DNA of 64,000 nucleotides from Mytilus trossulus (lineage: Eukaryota; Mollusca; Bivalvia; Mytilida; Mytilidae). Below, one piece after another: positions 1 through 12,424 of the stretch (positions are counted from its first letter, which is position 1; each line of letters opens with the position of its first letter). The notes under the pieces were generated by a model, which made no database searches, was not told where the DNA came from, and saw only the letters and a program-made list of their open reading frames with translations. Made by a program: the position numbers and the translations under genes. The stretch covers positions 51,025,431 through 51,089,430 of the forward strand of contig NC_086381.1 in the NCBI RefSeq assembly GCF_036588685.1, in the 5' to 3' direction.

Positions 1-728
1 AAGAAACAAACATTAAACTTCTACCCCCTTTTTGTAGTTAAATGATTGCTCACTTAGGAGACAGCTTCAGGTATATCAATACACAGTTACAAGTTTAGTT
101 TCGAATTATAGCCATGGTGAATTTTCTAAATATGAAAGTTTTTGACCAATTGAATTGATTTTTAGTTGAATGATATTAAAGCCTTCCTAGTGGGTTTATA
201 AGAACATTTAGATTTTTTTTTAGCATGTTTTATGAGCCATTTTTCAGTTTGAAAGTCCATACGTTCCTATCCGTACCGCCATAGATTTAGAAATTTTGTA
301 TTGTTTTTCAACAAAGATTTGACGCTCGATCTTTTCAATTTAATTTTATGGAAAAAACAGCAGAAATGCATTTAATTTGTTTTACCTTTTGATAGATATA
401 TGTCTATGGTTTCAATCTTATTGATTGAAAATTGAAATTTTCCTTTGGACCAAATTTTTTAGATCTTTGTGACGTGTTCAACCCCCTATTTTGCAATATT
501 TGGTATCAAATAAATGCTGATTCTTGCCATTGTTACACACAAAAAAAAAATTATATTTCACCATGATTACTATTGGAAATCAAATCTATGGACACTTCTC
601 TTTCCATAAATATACACATGCATAACTAAAATAGTAAGCCTTATTTATTAGGAAGGAAGGGAAAGAGGGTGTTTAAATTTTTTTCCCTATCTGTGAATTG
701 ACACCCACCCTAGTGCATAATTTTATCG
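1..728. other. No gene recognised
   Basis: AT-rich stretch with no convincing reading frame, RNA gene or repeat family that I recognise. Confidence 0.5.
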
Positions 729-739
729 TTGCGTTGGGT

Positions 740-806
740 TGTTTCTTCTATTTGGTCGGGCTTCTGTTTCTTTGACATTTTCCTCATTTCCATTCTCAAT
801 TTTATT
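740..806 (+). mobile_element. Retroelement 3'-tail fragment
   Basis: This stretch matches, with substitutions, the last part of the retroelement tail at 61500-61556 and the end of the tail at 55120-55178. All three end in a shared block reading CCATTTCCATTCTCA or close to it, followed by TTTTAT. Only the extreme 3' end is present here, which suits 5'-truncated insertion. A 65-residue open frame across it is a by-product. Confidence 0.6.
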
Positions 807-899
807 AAGGACTTACTATACTCAAAGATTTTTAAAGACATGTACAGTTACATATATGCTGAATATGTCACTCCTTTGCGGAAGCAACGTAAAAAAAAA

Positions 900-1100
900 A
901 GAGATGGACAGAAAATTTTGATGTGATTCTTGTAAATAACAGTTAATATCAATTAACAGAGAAAATAATGTCAAAAACAGTGAACACTTTAAGTATTAAG
1001 TAACAGATAACAGGAATCTCAATTTCAAATAAACAGTTAACAACATTGCAAATTTTAACAAAACAGATTACAGACAGTGGGTCGAAAACAGTTAACAGTT
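900..1100. repeat. Degenerate AACAGTTAACA-rich repeat
   Basis: The motif AACAGTTAACA and close variants recur about seven times at irregular spacing. Each copy is near-palindromic (GTTAAC core). It lies upstream of the B-box/filamin gene. Whether it is a decayed element or a simple repeat cannot be told from one copy. Confidence 0.5.
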
Positions 1101-1723
1101 TTTAAAATTTATCAGTCAAATAAAACTTTTAAACAAATTAAAACCTTGAAAAGAACAAAAACAGTTTAACATAAAAGGGTACCCCCTCTCCCCACACCTT
1201 AGATATTTGAACTTAATACTTTATTTTCTTTGAAAAGACGGTAAATAACTATTCTAAAATTAGCAAGTTGCCATACAGTTGAAAACAAGTTGCCATACAG
1301 TAAATTTGTCAACACGAGCAAGTTGCCGTACCCTAGACTTTATTTTTTATGGTCTATATTCTTTAAAATACATCTTTTTGACAACAAATTTCAGTAAATA
1401 TCATGCCACACTATAATAATCTAAAAACGTGTCTGGAAAAATATTGAAAAACAGTTCAATATCTTGAGAATGGGGCTACCCTCGAAATTTTCCGGTACTA
1501 AGGGGCAAGTTTTGGAGTATTACACAAAATCTTGTATTAATTTTGTACTTATCGGCCTAATAATTCATAGAATTATATATCAGAAAATCATTTCTTAAGC
1601 GGCACTCTCATCAAATGAGTGGAAATGCTTTAAATTGAACGAATTTTTAACTTGTTTACTTTTTTTCTATTTCTCTCCGCTTCGTTAGTACCCAATTTCC
1701 GGTGGCGATGATACACAGTGATC
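1101..1723. other. Upstream region, no gene; short CAAGTTGCC repeats
   Basis: No coding sequence seen. The phrase CAAGTTGCCATACAGT occurs twice near 1263-1301, with a third variant near 1319. This is presumably the 5' flank of the downstream gene. Confidence 0.4.
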
Positions 1724-1731
1724 TATAAATA
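1724..1731 (+). promoter_or_regulatory. Possible TATA box of the B-box/filamin gene
   Basis: TATAAATA lies 119 bases upstream of the chosen ATG at 1850. That would leave roughly 90 bases of 5' UTR if transcription begins about 30 bases downstream. In DNA this AT-rich such matches arise by chance, so the support is weak. Confidence 0.3.
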
Positions 1732-1849
1732 TTATAATGTTTTGTAACTTGTATATCATAAAGTGTTGAATATTCGCCTTCTGTGATATAAAAAAATATC
1801 GTTAGAATTTTATACATGTACTTGTATAAATTATTATGTGATCATATCA

Positions 1850-4800
1850 ATGGGAGAATTGAAAACGGTAACAGTTGAGAATTTGTGTAAAGAATGTGAC
1901 TGTGACAAACCAGTAGAATGGGTCTGTCTAGAATGTAACGTACCGGTCCATGATTTTTGTATTGCTGCACACATCAACAGACAGCCATCATTGACGCATA
2001 GTGTAATTCCAAACTTTGACGCCCGTAAGTACAGAAGTGTCTATTAATAAACAGACTTTCATTTACTTTTTATTCTGTTTAATCAGTTTAGAAATTTTAT
2101 TAGAATTTATTTTATTATTATCTCTAACATAGTACCATGATATATTTTTACATGTAACAGTACTCCTTCGTGTCAAGAGTGTCATACTAGTATAATAATT
2201 CCTTCGTGCACTTAGGAGTCCTAATCAGTGTTAAGACACACTAACTTCATAATATTATATAAAAATATAATATAGATTTCTGTACATAAGACAAACCCAA
2301 ATAATTACAAAAAAAAAAAAAAACCAAAGAAAATAAATATTTAAAGATTTCTTGTTTATGAATGTTGAAAATTTGTTTCTTACTGTTGAACAGTCGCGAA
2401 TTAATTTATTGATTATAACATTCTTCAAAACAACCTTTTATTTCTTTTCCCCTGTTATGTAAACGTTTATTGGGGGCAGTTATTATAGAAATTTTAACTT
2501 CTGACACCTTTTAGCAATATAACAGGTAAACCTGTGATACTCTAGCCACCTGTAATATGCATTTACCTGTAAAAATCAAACCTTTTGGAGAAAAAATACA
2601 AATATACATGTATAATTATGATAGTAAAAGTTTTTTTACTTTGTAAACGATAGAGAAACCAAAACTTATTTATGTGTGGAACTTTTAAATTTTACAATTT
2701 ATTCTTCAAAAAGCTTCAATATTCGTGGATTGAAAACTGGAAAATATGTTCCTCTTGTGTCCATTCTGTTGCATGAATAGTCCGATACACTTTACCATCA
2801 TAGTTAATACAAAGAAAATAGTTGACCGCCAATCAAAATCGATTTTACTATTGGCTAGCATTTCCGGTTTTATCTAAAATTATCGAATTTACGACTTGTG
2901 TTTAATTCACTTGGTCGAGGTTAACTATCATTGTCGAAACAATTCACCTTGTCGACTGTAAATGCATTATCAAATTAGTAACTATCATTGTCTGCGCGCG
3001 AGTCACATTAATTAGACCATCTATGATGGTCGACCGTAAAGTATACTTTACGCCGTACATCTATAATGGTCGACCTATAATCTATCATTGTCGCCGATAA
3101 ACTGTGATTATCTATTAATGTGCTTTGCGCGTTCCATACATATACACAGATCGTTTACAAGTTGTTCAATTAAGCGCAATGACTGTATGTGAGAATATTA
3201 AGCACGCGCCCAGACACAGTTTGATTAAACTTGTAATTTAGGTTTTAGTATTACGGTATTTATTGTGGAGTAAAAGCGTTGACCGTAAAAACATTCACAA
3301 ATTCATGTACGCAAAGTGTTTCGGTCAATGCTTTTTTTTATCCAGATAAACATGATAAATGTAAACAAGAATCATTCATTCAGCCACTATCTCGGAAGTC
3401 CTTATATATTGTTCTTCGTCTTGGCAGTTGCTAATTAGTTTTTAATAGCATATAAAAACTGCTAGGGTTTACCAAATATTTCAATAGCATTGGGCTTCTT
3501 ATTCCGTTATAGACAATCGAAATTGAAAGCCTGGCAAAAGTGTTATTGAACATACAATAATACTAACTTAAGATTCTCAAAATAAAAGTCGAAGCCATTA
3601 AGCAAAGACCTAGACTAGCATTAACTAAACCTCGTTATTTACAAATGTACATGCACCACTAATAATACATTTATTCAAAATCACTATTTTTCTCTTTCTT
3701 TTATATTTCCATTAATATTTTTTTTCAGTCACGCAAGGACGTGTGCTTGGAACGAAAACAGTCACAAAGCCTCGTGTTGACAAAATCATAGTTTGTGGCC
3801 CTGGAATTGAACCAATTGGACTGGTCGGAGAATTCGACAGCACATTTAATATAGAAACATATGGTGCAGGTCACGGCCATCTGAATATACAGATAGTTGG
3901 ACCGAAAGGTAGAGTATTTTTTATTCAACTATTTTAGGGTATAAATCAGGTCAAGTTTTTCAAATACATGTATGTTGTTCTTTACGTTTCATAAAGATTC
4001 AATAAACGAAAACAAAAAAAAATAATAAAAGAAAAATAATGTCGAAAATTAGGACAACAATATAACTAACATTTAAATTTGCGTTAGTGTGTTGGCATGG
4101 GATTTTTTTTTTTGGGAGGGAGAGGGGGTGGTGGTTAGAAAGGGACTTTAAAAAAGGACACAACCAATATATTTTCTTTGATTTTGTTTGTTTACCTCAA
4201 GTGGATAAACAAGTATTAATGACCAGAGACACATGTCCAAATATGAAAGTTCCCTCCATATCCATTCATATTCATTCTTATGGAATAGCCATAAGGAGTT
4301 GCATATTGCATATATGATATTCTTTGCAGTATACACTTAAAGGTTGTATTTCTGTAAATATAGAAAGTGCAATTATTACCCATAGGAACTTTTTTACGGC
4401 TAAAAATGTACCACTTTTACTATGAAGTTTCGTAAAGAATTATATGCACTACTATTTTTTTCAAAGGTCAAAACAAGGGCTGTGCGGGATATTTTCAACA
4501 TTTTATGCCTCGGACTTCTAAACTCAAGTTGTGTCTCTACGACCTGAAGCATACAGATCATATCTGGGAACCAGTAGGTTAACAAAACAAAATATCTATG
4601 AACATTAAATTTAATTTCTATCCAAAAAGAGGCGTGGTTTGCGAAACAGCTGTATTTACAAAGTGCAACCTATATATCAACACAATTTCATTGCGCAATG
4701 GAAAGTGTTTTTTTTTTTTTTTTAAAGTTTTCATTATACAGGTATTTCAATGCGCCTTGGAAATGTTTTTAGTATACAGGTACACTAACTACCAACAGCT

Positions 4801-5335
4801 CTATAAGTAAAGTACAAACAACTAATTGATAATCTAAATATAAACCAGAAAAGCCCAAAAACAGACAGTCAATTTAAGGTCAATATTGTATAGTTTAATT
4901 ACTTTGATCAATCTGGGACCGATATAATGTATTAGTCCAAGGATGAATGACAAAATTAATACACTAGAAAATGACGTTTCGTTTCAAAACATTTACAAAC
5001 CAGCCGTTCTTTGACTTTTCGATAATTTGTCAATTGGTGTATGGCTTTTGTTCATAATCTTATTTTGTCCATGATGAGCCAAGATGAGAATATTGGAACA
5101 AAAATGAATGCATACAAGATATGTTAAAACTTCAAATGTTTTTATATTTATATACGATTCAGGGGCATTCGAAGTCAAAATGGTGCCACACAGTGAAAGG
5201 AAGACGACCATAATGTGTTCATATGATGCAAAGGATGTCGGTGAATACACAATCACTGTCACGTGGTCTGGTTTAGAAGTACCCGGATCCCCATTCAAAG
5301 TTGTACTTACAGACCAGATAGATTCAAGTCTATAA
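1850..5335 (+). CDS. B-box zinc finger / filamin-repeat protein (3 exons, 175 aa)
   Basis: Exons 1850-2024, 3729-3908 and 5163-5335. Both introns are GT-AG and phase 1, and the exons total 528 nt, exactly 176 codons with stop. Residues 11-52 form a B-box: C13, C16, C26, C29, H34, C37, H41 and H50 give the usual Cys/His spacing. Residues about 72-169 form one complete filamin/ABP280 immunoglobulin-like repeat, with CGPGIE near 81, the GAG turn near 104 and the closing VPGSPFKV at 158-165. Intron 2 splits the filamin repeat. There is no RING, coiled coil or NHL region, so this is a compact relative of TRIM2/3/71-type proteins and probably a protein-binding adaptor, not a ubiquitin ligase. The start is the first in-frame ATG; an upstream exon adding a RING cannot be excluded. 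Domain calls are from sequence; the function is inference. Confidence 0.85.
2025..3728 (+). other. Intron 1 of the B-box/filamin gene
   Basis: The donor is GTAAGT at 2025 and the acceptor is a T-rich tract ending CAG at 3726-3728. At 2925-3095 a motif like CTATCATTGTCGAC recurs about five times in variant forms. A perfect 18-bp palindrome lies at 3035-3052. No coding sequence seen. Confidence 0.7.
3909..5162 (+). other. Intron 2 of the B-box/filamin gene
   Basis: The donor is GTAGAG at 3909 and the acceptor CAG ends at 5162. Phase 1 on both sides restores a Gly codon. Apart from homopolymer runs near 4105 and 4708 I see nothing in it. Confidence 0.7.
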
Positions 5336-5352
5336 TTTCTTTCAGTGTTGAA

Positions 5353-5458
5353 AATAAACCTGTGTGCAATATTTTGTTTCTTTGACAATATTTCTATTCT
5401 TGTTCAGTGCCAAAAATATATTTGTTGTAGTGAATCAAGCATTAATTTATCCAATAAA
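5353..5458 (+). terminator. Polyadenylation signals of the B-box/filamin gene
   Basis: AATAAA hexamers at 5353-5358 and 5453-5458 lie 18 and 118 bases after the stop codon. Either could direct 3' end formation. Such hexamers are common in AT-rich DNA. Confidence 0.4.
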
Positions 5459-5568
5459 ACAATTCATAAACCAATGAACATTCTTAAATGTTTATCTGTA
5501 ATGTGGTTGATAATAATATCATGGGTTAACAATAGTAGCTGACTATGCAGTATGGGTTTGTTTCATTG

Positions 5569-5672
5569 TTGAAGACCGTACGTTGACCTATCGTTGTAAA
5601 CTTCTATGTCATTTGGTCTCTGGTGGAGATTTATCTCAATGGCAATCAAACCACATCTTTTTTTTTTTAAAT
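5569..5672 (-). repeat. Short interspersed repeat (family A)
   Basis: Reverse-strand copy of a ~200-bp family recognised by GATGTGGTATGATTGCCAAT at its left end and CCGTACGGCCTTCAACAATG in the middle. Related copies lie at 6200, 11688, 14131, 27195, 45032, 49143, 52528, 60511 and 61814. It lies just downstream of the B-box/filamin gene. I know of no settled name for the family. Confidence 0.7.
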
Positions 5673-6199
5673 ATTTACAGTTGCTCCCTCTTTTACACTC
5701 TTTGCTCAGACTCCCCCACTTATTCCCACGCCATCTAGTTCAAAATACCATTTTATTTACTAAAGATCACACTGTCGGTCGCCAATGTCCGAACTTTTCA
5801 TATTAAAAAAATATGATATATGATTCCCTTGTGCACACTGCATGTTTCTGAAATAAACACTCGAGACCCAAAATTTGGAAAGCCTAAAATATCAAACACT
5901 AGCTAGAGAATCAAAAACTAAAATGACCTACATAGTACAGTCTTTTGTTTACCGAATCGTACTTTTTGTATAAATTTATCTTAAGTTTTCAATAATGTTC
6001 ATGCAGATGGATGTTTACGCGAGGAACAATTATATTGGACTTTAAAACGTGCATGTAACTAAGTATAATATGTATGAGGGTCTGGATGGGGGATAATTCA
6101 ATTCTTTTTACCATAACTTTGCCAAAACCCCTCAACTTCAATTTTAATGTTCAGCATCATATCACAAAATCTGATTTAAAAAGTAAATATAAAAATTAG

Positions 6200-6325
6200 A
6201 AGATGTGGTATGATTTCTTATGAGAAAACTCTCAAAAAAGAGACCAAATGACACAAAAATTTACAACTATAGGTCGCCGTACGGCCTTCAACAATGTGAA
6301 AAACCCATACCGCATAAAATATTAT
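6200..6325 (+). repeat. Short interspersed repeat (family A), 3'-truncated
   Basis: This copy carries the left-end and middle landmarks and stops after the block ACCCATACCGCATA, with small deletions compared with the copies at 11688 and 52528. Confidence 0.7.
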
Positions 6326-6374
6326 TTAATTCATAACAAACATCTGTACCGAAGACATTAACAAATTAAGGTAT

Positions 6375-7618
6375 GACGCAACGTTAGATATTGCTACCAT
6401 TTAGTGTAACAGAAAAATGACGTTAAATTGGAAATGCGCTTTATCTAATTGTTCCTCCTTCATTTTGGGTAAATACAAAAAAGTATAACACACAAGTTTA
6501 AATGTCGTGATAATCCAATTTGATATGATTTTATAATCAACATAGAATATTCAATTTTACTGCTAGTAATTATGTGTTTTTGAAGGAATATTGCTGCATT
6601 ATATATTCAATAGTATGATTTTATTCAATTAGTGTCATACAATAGCTTATACTTATGGTACTGAAGTTTTCTTACTTTTTGATCGTCTAATAGATTTGTA
6701 TTTCTTTAATGTGTGCATCATTTCGTTTTGTTGAAAGCAAGACATTTATATTTAGTGTAGGAAGGAACACGCGAATGCAGTTCATGCCGTCCCTAGCAAA
6801 TTACGCTTGTGGCGACGTCAAATTATGATAACGGACAAACTTGCAAGACATTTCCATTAATCTGTATTTTTTATAGATAACCCTGTAATCTTAATGCTAT
6901 TTGATGTACCAACTTCTACTTTAAAAGTACTTTTTATTGGTATAGTTATCAAAGCCGAAAAATAATCTTCACGAAATCAAATCTCTGTTTGTTTGGCCGT
7001 AAACGTTTTGTGAAGGCATGAAAGTTTAACTCGGACATTTCCGCAAGACATTGCAAATCTATTGTTTTGAATTGAATATCTAGCTCAATTTATTTTCCAA
7101 TTCGAATTTTGGGAGCTAACACTTAGTACAAAACGATCGTGCTTACAATTTATTGAATTATCTGTCAAAATTTTATTTTTGACCTGAAATGTTTCAAGTT
7201 TCCAAATTAAATTTCCGATGGGACATTATCATGCATCATATTCTTTTGAAAATATGTATGCAAATTTTAAAAGGAGACAGCCATGTTAACCAATACTGAA
7301 ATATATCACGCCATAGAATGTTCATGCAAAATTTCGAAGAGTTGCGTGAACATTTCGCGAATTGTTCGAGTTTTATGGTTCTAGTTTGTTACATGGGACA
7401 ACACTAAGTAAACGTTTTTTTCGGATAATCTGTGTCTTCCTAAGCCTATGAATATTATATTTTTATTCTTTCTCTATCATAATGTGAAAATTTAAGAATC
7501 AATCTTTATTTTCATGTATAACTTGAAATATTTATTTCAACATTTCTATAAAATTTTTCCCTTCAAATATTTATTTAACGCTATTTTTCGTGGTAGTAGC
7601 AATATCTAACGTTGCGTC
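6375..7618. mobile_element. 1.24 kb non-autonomous element with inverted termini
   Basis: The left end starts GACGCAACGTTAGATATTGC. Its reverse complement is at 7599-7618, giving a perfect outer match over about 23 bases. A weaker match continues inward to about 50 bases (GAAAAATGACGTTAAAT against GAAAAATAGCGTTAAAT). There is no open frame for a transposase, so it is probably a MITE-like derivative. I could not define a target-site duplication. Confidence 0.65.
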
Positions 7619-7749
7619 GTTACATAACAACAATGTTTAATCAAAGGCAACTGAATTAAACGCTGTTCAAATCTCATGAAATCATTAAGATAATACACAT
7701 CAATGTAAATAGCAAAAATGATGGAATTTTAGGATTTACAAAAGAGTTA

Positions 7750-7925
7750 GACCGGATGCGTCGATATGGTAAACGCATCCTGCTTTGCACTACAACACCC
7801 ACAATGCAAAGTTACACTCAATCAAAATAACATTATCGGGGATAAGACACAATCGGGAAAATTACAGATCAGACGACTATTCTTGTACATAAAGATCTGA
7901 GACCACGAAAGCATGTCGCAAGTTT
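7750..7925. repeat. Interspersed repeat, partner of 13231-13400
   Basis: This shares a series of blocks, including ATAAGACACAATCGG, AAAATTACA and GCATCCTGCT-like sequence, in the same order as 13231-13400. The copies have diverged by substitutions and indels. I do not recognise the family; both lie near PLE-rich DNA. Confidence 0.55.
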
Positions 7926-9062
7926 AACAATTGAATTACAAGTAAATTAGATTAGATGACGTCTGTCGTCATTTCCACGGTTCATAGTAATGCTCGCAAA
8001 AATACGTAACAACGCAGCACAGCCGCAGTCAAAGTTTCCGGGATAATTCAAATGGTTTATTTTTAGTTTAATGTTCAGATGTTGCATTTTTATTTACTCG
8101 ATAGACACTTACACAAGAACAATCTGAGAAAATTAAAAGTTATGTCGTGGGAATCGTCAATTAATTTTACCACTGTCATTTAGCGGCTTTCCATTGACAT
8201 GCAAAAAAAAGGAATTCAATTTTATAAGTTTATATCTCAAATTTGGATTATATTACTAGTATTCATTATGTATAAACATTTTCATCAAATTAAATTAAAT
8301 AATTATGTAAAATCTGTGAATCTTGGACCAGAAAAGTGAACAGTTATTATGACTAAACATTTTTTTTATCAAAATAAAAGAACAGTTTGATAAATATGCA
8401 AATTTAATATTCTTGTTCATGCAGTGCAATTAAATATCAATATATTAATGACTTTTTTATACAGCTTCAAATTATCCATTCGGGATTTGTTTTTTTCAAT
8501 AGACTAAAACATCGCATGTAAGTAACAGCTTGAACCTATTTTGTATTGAAATTTCAAGTAAAATGTTAAATCCAAGAATTTTTAGAGGAAATATTTCAAA
8601 GCAAAGAATGATATTTAATTTCAAAAATCAATCGGGTCTATTCTAACATTGTACATAATGCAAGTTATATTATTTCGATTTCGATAGTCACATCACTTTA
8701 AACAAAATAGACTTTAAAAAAAGGGACACCAGCTGTCAAATTCGTGTTCATCGATTTGACTCAAATTCTCATTTTTTATTTATAACCATATAAAACATTT
8801 ATCCAAATTATAAAAAGTCTAAAATAAACAATTTACAGGGCATATGCTCGATATTAAGTAACTTCGTTTCCTGTGTATTTTAGTCTTAACTATCGAGTTG
8901 ACCCCTCCGAAGACCTCCGATGGTCATATACGCGATATAAACATACATATAGATATAAATAGCTAAAGGTGCAGAAAGAGCCTTAGGTAAAATTATTTCG
9001 AAAATCCATAGTTTAAAGGATTTTGGTTTTCAGTCTTATGATTTTTGTTTTAATCGTGTGTT
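7926..9062. other. No gene recognised
   Basis: AT-rich, with no domain or repeat family recognised. Confidence 0.4.
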
Positions 9063-9950
9063 ACTCCAATCCTCGACTACGCATCTGAAATATGGGGAAA
9101 TAGGAAGTTCCAATCAATAGACAACGTACAGAACAGAGCAATTCGATATTACTTAGGCGTTCACAGATTTGCACCAATTTTAGCACTGTATGGGGATACT
9201 GGATGGATACCAAGTCAGTTTCGGCACTGGGTAAACATTATTCGCTACTGGAATAGGCTATTATCGTTTGAAGACGACCGATTAACGAAAGTGGTGTTCA
9301 ATATGATTATGATCGTTGCATAAACAATTGGTGTAGTGGCACTAAAGATATTTTCACGGAACTTAATATGTTACATTTTTACGAAAGTAGAACAATGGTG
9401 GACTTAAAATCTTTTGAACAAATTGTACGAACTTATTACAGTGATATATGGAGAGAGTCCTTGATAAATAAGCCAAAGCTACGATCTTACTTAAACTTTA
9501 AAACAAACTTCGAACTAGAGCACTATGTAAAACTAAATCTTAAGAAACACGAGCAATCTGTGCTAGCCCAGTTTAGATGCGGGATATTACCGATCAGAAT
9601 TGAGACTGGTAGATATATTGGGGAACCAGTAGAAAACAGACTTTGTCGATTTTGTAATCCTCAAAATGTTGAAAGTGAGCTACATTTACTAATAAACTGC
9701 ACATTTTATAATGATATCAGACAAACTGTATTTCTTAATCTTTAATTATCTGTATTTAAATATAAATTGGCAATTAACACGTGATATAAGAACATATATA
9801 CTGAATTAAAAGTAAAAGGTGACTTATTGGTCCATTGGGCCGGGTGTATCATATATGTAATAATATTTTGTACAAATTTAAATATTTATAATTTACACAT
9901 TTCACCATAATAAACAATTTACTTACTTACTTACCTACTGTAAATAGAAA
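9063..9950 (+). pseudogene. LINE reverse transcriptase C-terminal remnant
   Basis: From 9063 one frame reads a TPILDYASEIWG start and a following block typical of the region after the RT domain in non-LTR retrotransposons. It shifts frame near 9305 and continues open to 9745. The last part has a zinc-knuckle-like C-x2-C-x12-H-x4-C arrangement (CRFC, HLLINC), as in LINE C-termini. The 3' end runs through an AATAAA (9909-9914) to a TTAC tandem tail near 9922-9938, typical of LINE 3' ends. The copy is 5'-truncated and frameshifted, so non-functional. The clade cannot be decided from this fragment. Confidence 0.75.
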
Positions 9951-10724
9951 GCGAAATCGTGCAATTGGATTTTTCTAGGTCAGTTTAATTTCATATTATA
10001 GATTAAAAATATATGTTAATGATAGTTTTTATCTGTATAAGAATGATTTTTTGAAGATCGAATCAGTCAATCAAATGATGTACCTTTGTTACACTTTCAA
10101 TGTTAACATTCCTTTCCTTTAAATAACCGAACACGCACTATTCGTGCGTTATCTATCTCTAGCTACAGGGTTAAATTGAAGTTCATATGAATACGGATTC
10201 AATGAGGTCGAATTCTTCACTTGCAAGGGAATCGATGTTTCTTAGCTTAATTTGACAAAATTGAACCATACTGGCTGCTAAAAGCGAATTATTATCCACT
10301 ACTTCACTTTCATTAATGATTGAAAAAAAAAATCATACTTTAGATTTTTTTATATGTCTCGTAACTAGAGCCACTTTAAAGATTTATTTATTGTAACATA
10401 TCTGTATGATTTTTACGAGTAATCGGTCTTTGTTTTGATTAAACAAATGACTGAATATCACAAGTAGCGAATTGCAAAATGTTTGCCACTCTCAGAGACA
10501 GTTTTGCCTAGTGTTGGCATAAATAATCCGTCCTGTATCAGGTTAGGTTCATTTTTAACAACAAATAAACGTTTTAACAGAATAACTTCCCTTTTAGAAC
10601 ATATATTGGAGTTATTGTCCTAGGCGAAAATAAAACAGGTGCATCTGCGTTTTTTTTCTATCCAACTACATTTAATTCAGTTCTCTGCATGCATGCTCTT
10701 AATTTTTACAAGTACTATAAGTCT
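9951..10724. other. No gene recognised
   Basis: AT-rich DNA. A small hairpin (ACGCAC/GTGCGT) lies near 10134. Nothing else seen. Confidence 0.4.
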
Positions 10725-11190
10725 TTTTATACCCCCGCTTTAAAAAGGGGGGTATACTGTTTTACCTCTGTCTGTCCTTCCGTCAGTCCATCAGTCAGTC
10801 CGTCCGTCCCATGAATATGTTTCGTCGCATTTTTCTCAGGAACTACAATACAAGGATTTCTGAAATTTGGTTTCAGGGTTTATCTAAGTCAGCTATACCG
10901 TGTGATGCGTTTCTGATTGATCACTTGACAACTTAATAATTCCTGTTTACCGAACACTTGTATGATTTCACACATGATAGCCAAGTTGAAAATTTTCGTC
11001 ACATTTTTCTCAAGAACTACAATACAAGGATTTCTAAAATTTGGTTTCAGGATTTATATAGGTCAGCTATACCGTGTGATGCGTTTTCAGATTCATCACT
11101 CGACAACTTCCTGTTTACCGAACACTTGAATATTTTTACACTATTTATATTATTCACTTGCGGCGGGGGCATCATCAGTGAGCAGTAGCT
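10725..11190. repeat. Interspersed repeat with two internal 174-bp units
   Basis: It opens with an imperfect hairpin (TACCCCCGC ... GGGGGGTATA), then a pyrimidine-rich block with repeated GTCCGTC. Two direct units follow, starting TTCGTCGCAT at 10821 and TTCGTCACAT at 10995. A diverged relative lies at 62635-62885. An open frame of 76 codons across the second unit is fortuitous. Confidence 0.6.
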
Positions 11191-11687
11191 CGCAGTTTCA
11201 CTTGTTCTTTCTGTAATATTCTAGAATAACACACATTGGAGCTCGTCTTATGCAAGAAAAATCCAGATGTCAAAGTTACGGCTATTACCAAATTTTGAAT
11301 TATGATTTTGAATTTAATTATTTTGAATTAAATTAAATGCCATATAAAAAAGAATAGCAAAGATAATTTAGAATGTAGCTTGTTTCACATAATTGATTTT
11401 CCGTGACTCACTCTTTACGATTACTCCTTAATTTTCCCTTTTCTGCAGGCTGTTTTGAGGCTATCAGTATTATACTACAAATACACATTGATTTAGCTAC
11501 AAGAGCCTTCATTTTGCTTAAAAAACTATTATAACAGTTAACTTGATATCACAGAATACTATCGATAAAGTTTGAAATGTAATATTTTTAACTGTTAAAA
11601 GTATTGGAATAGTTGTTCAATTAATGTAACCAAAGTATTACACAGTCAAATAATTTCTATAAAATGATAATAATATCATCATCTAAA
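11191..11687. other. No gene recognised
   Basis: AT-rich; nothing identified. Confidence 0.4.
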
Positions 11688-11875
11688 AAAGAAGATGTGG
11701 TATGATTGCCAATGAGACAACTATCCACAAAAGACCAACATGACACAGACATTAACAACTATAGATCACCGTACGGCCTTCAACAATGAGCAAAGCCCAC
11801 ACCGCATAGCCAGCTATAAAAGGTCCCGATAAGACAATGTATAACAATTCAAACGAGAAAACTAACGGCCTTATT
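11688..11875 (+). repeat. Short interspersed repeat (family A), near full length
   Basis: It has the left-end, middle (CCGTACGGCCTTCAACAATG) and right-end (CAATTCAAACGAGAAAACTA) landmarks. It is one of the best-preserved copies, with 52528-52710. Confidence 0.8.
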
Positions 11876-12424
11876 TGCATGTTTTTTTCTAAATTTTCTA
11901 AATTTTACCAGTACTGATGATCTTTAACTTTCTTTCTTTTATGAAATAACACAAATTGGAGAAATTTTACCGAAATAATCACACTAGGTGAAGTTTATAA
12001 TGAACGATACTGAATAATTGCACGTTGTGGAAATCGAGGCAAGGGCAGTAAAATACAAAAAAAATATGGTTGACGTTTAAAAATCAAAAGAAGTTTGTAA
12101 AAGACTTGCATATTGGGTAAGTTGCATTTTAAGAACTCACCAATGTATCTGTCATTTATTTTTTAGAATAAATGTGAACTCATATGAAGTTTACAAACTT
12201 TATTTTAACCGATGGTAGAAAAAAGACTGTTTAATCAAACAAGCACAACACAGTTTTTAGAATTCTCAAAAAAATTCTTCTACCTGTCTTTTCGTTTCTA
12301 CCGATAAGATTATTTGTAATACTGTATTCCACGAAAAAGGTCATTGCTTTCTGGTGTAGATTATCACGAGAGCTATCACTGTCATTTGGTGTCCGTCATT
12401 GCATTCACAGACCACATAAGGAGT
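11876..12424. other. No gene recognised
   Basis: AT-rich; nothing identified. Confidence 0.4.

Noticed and set aside
4993..5388. 131-codon reverse-strand frame
   Set aside because: It is the antisense shadow of filamin exon 3, which has correct splice sites and domain sequence on the + strand.
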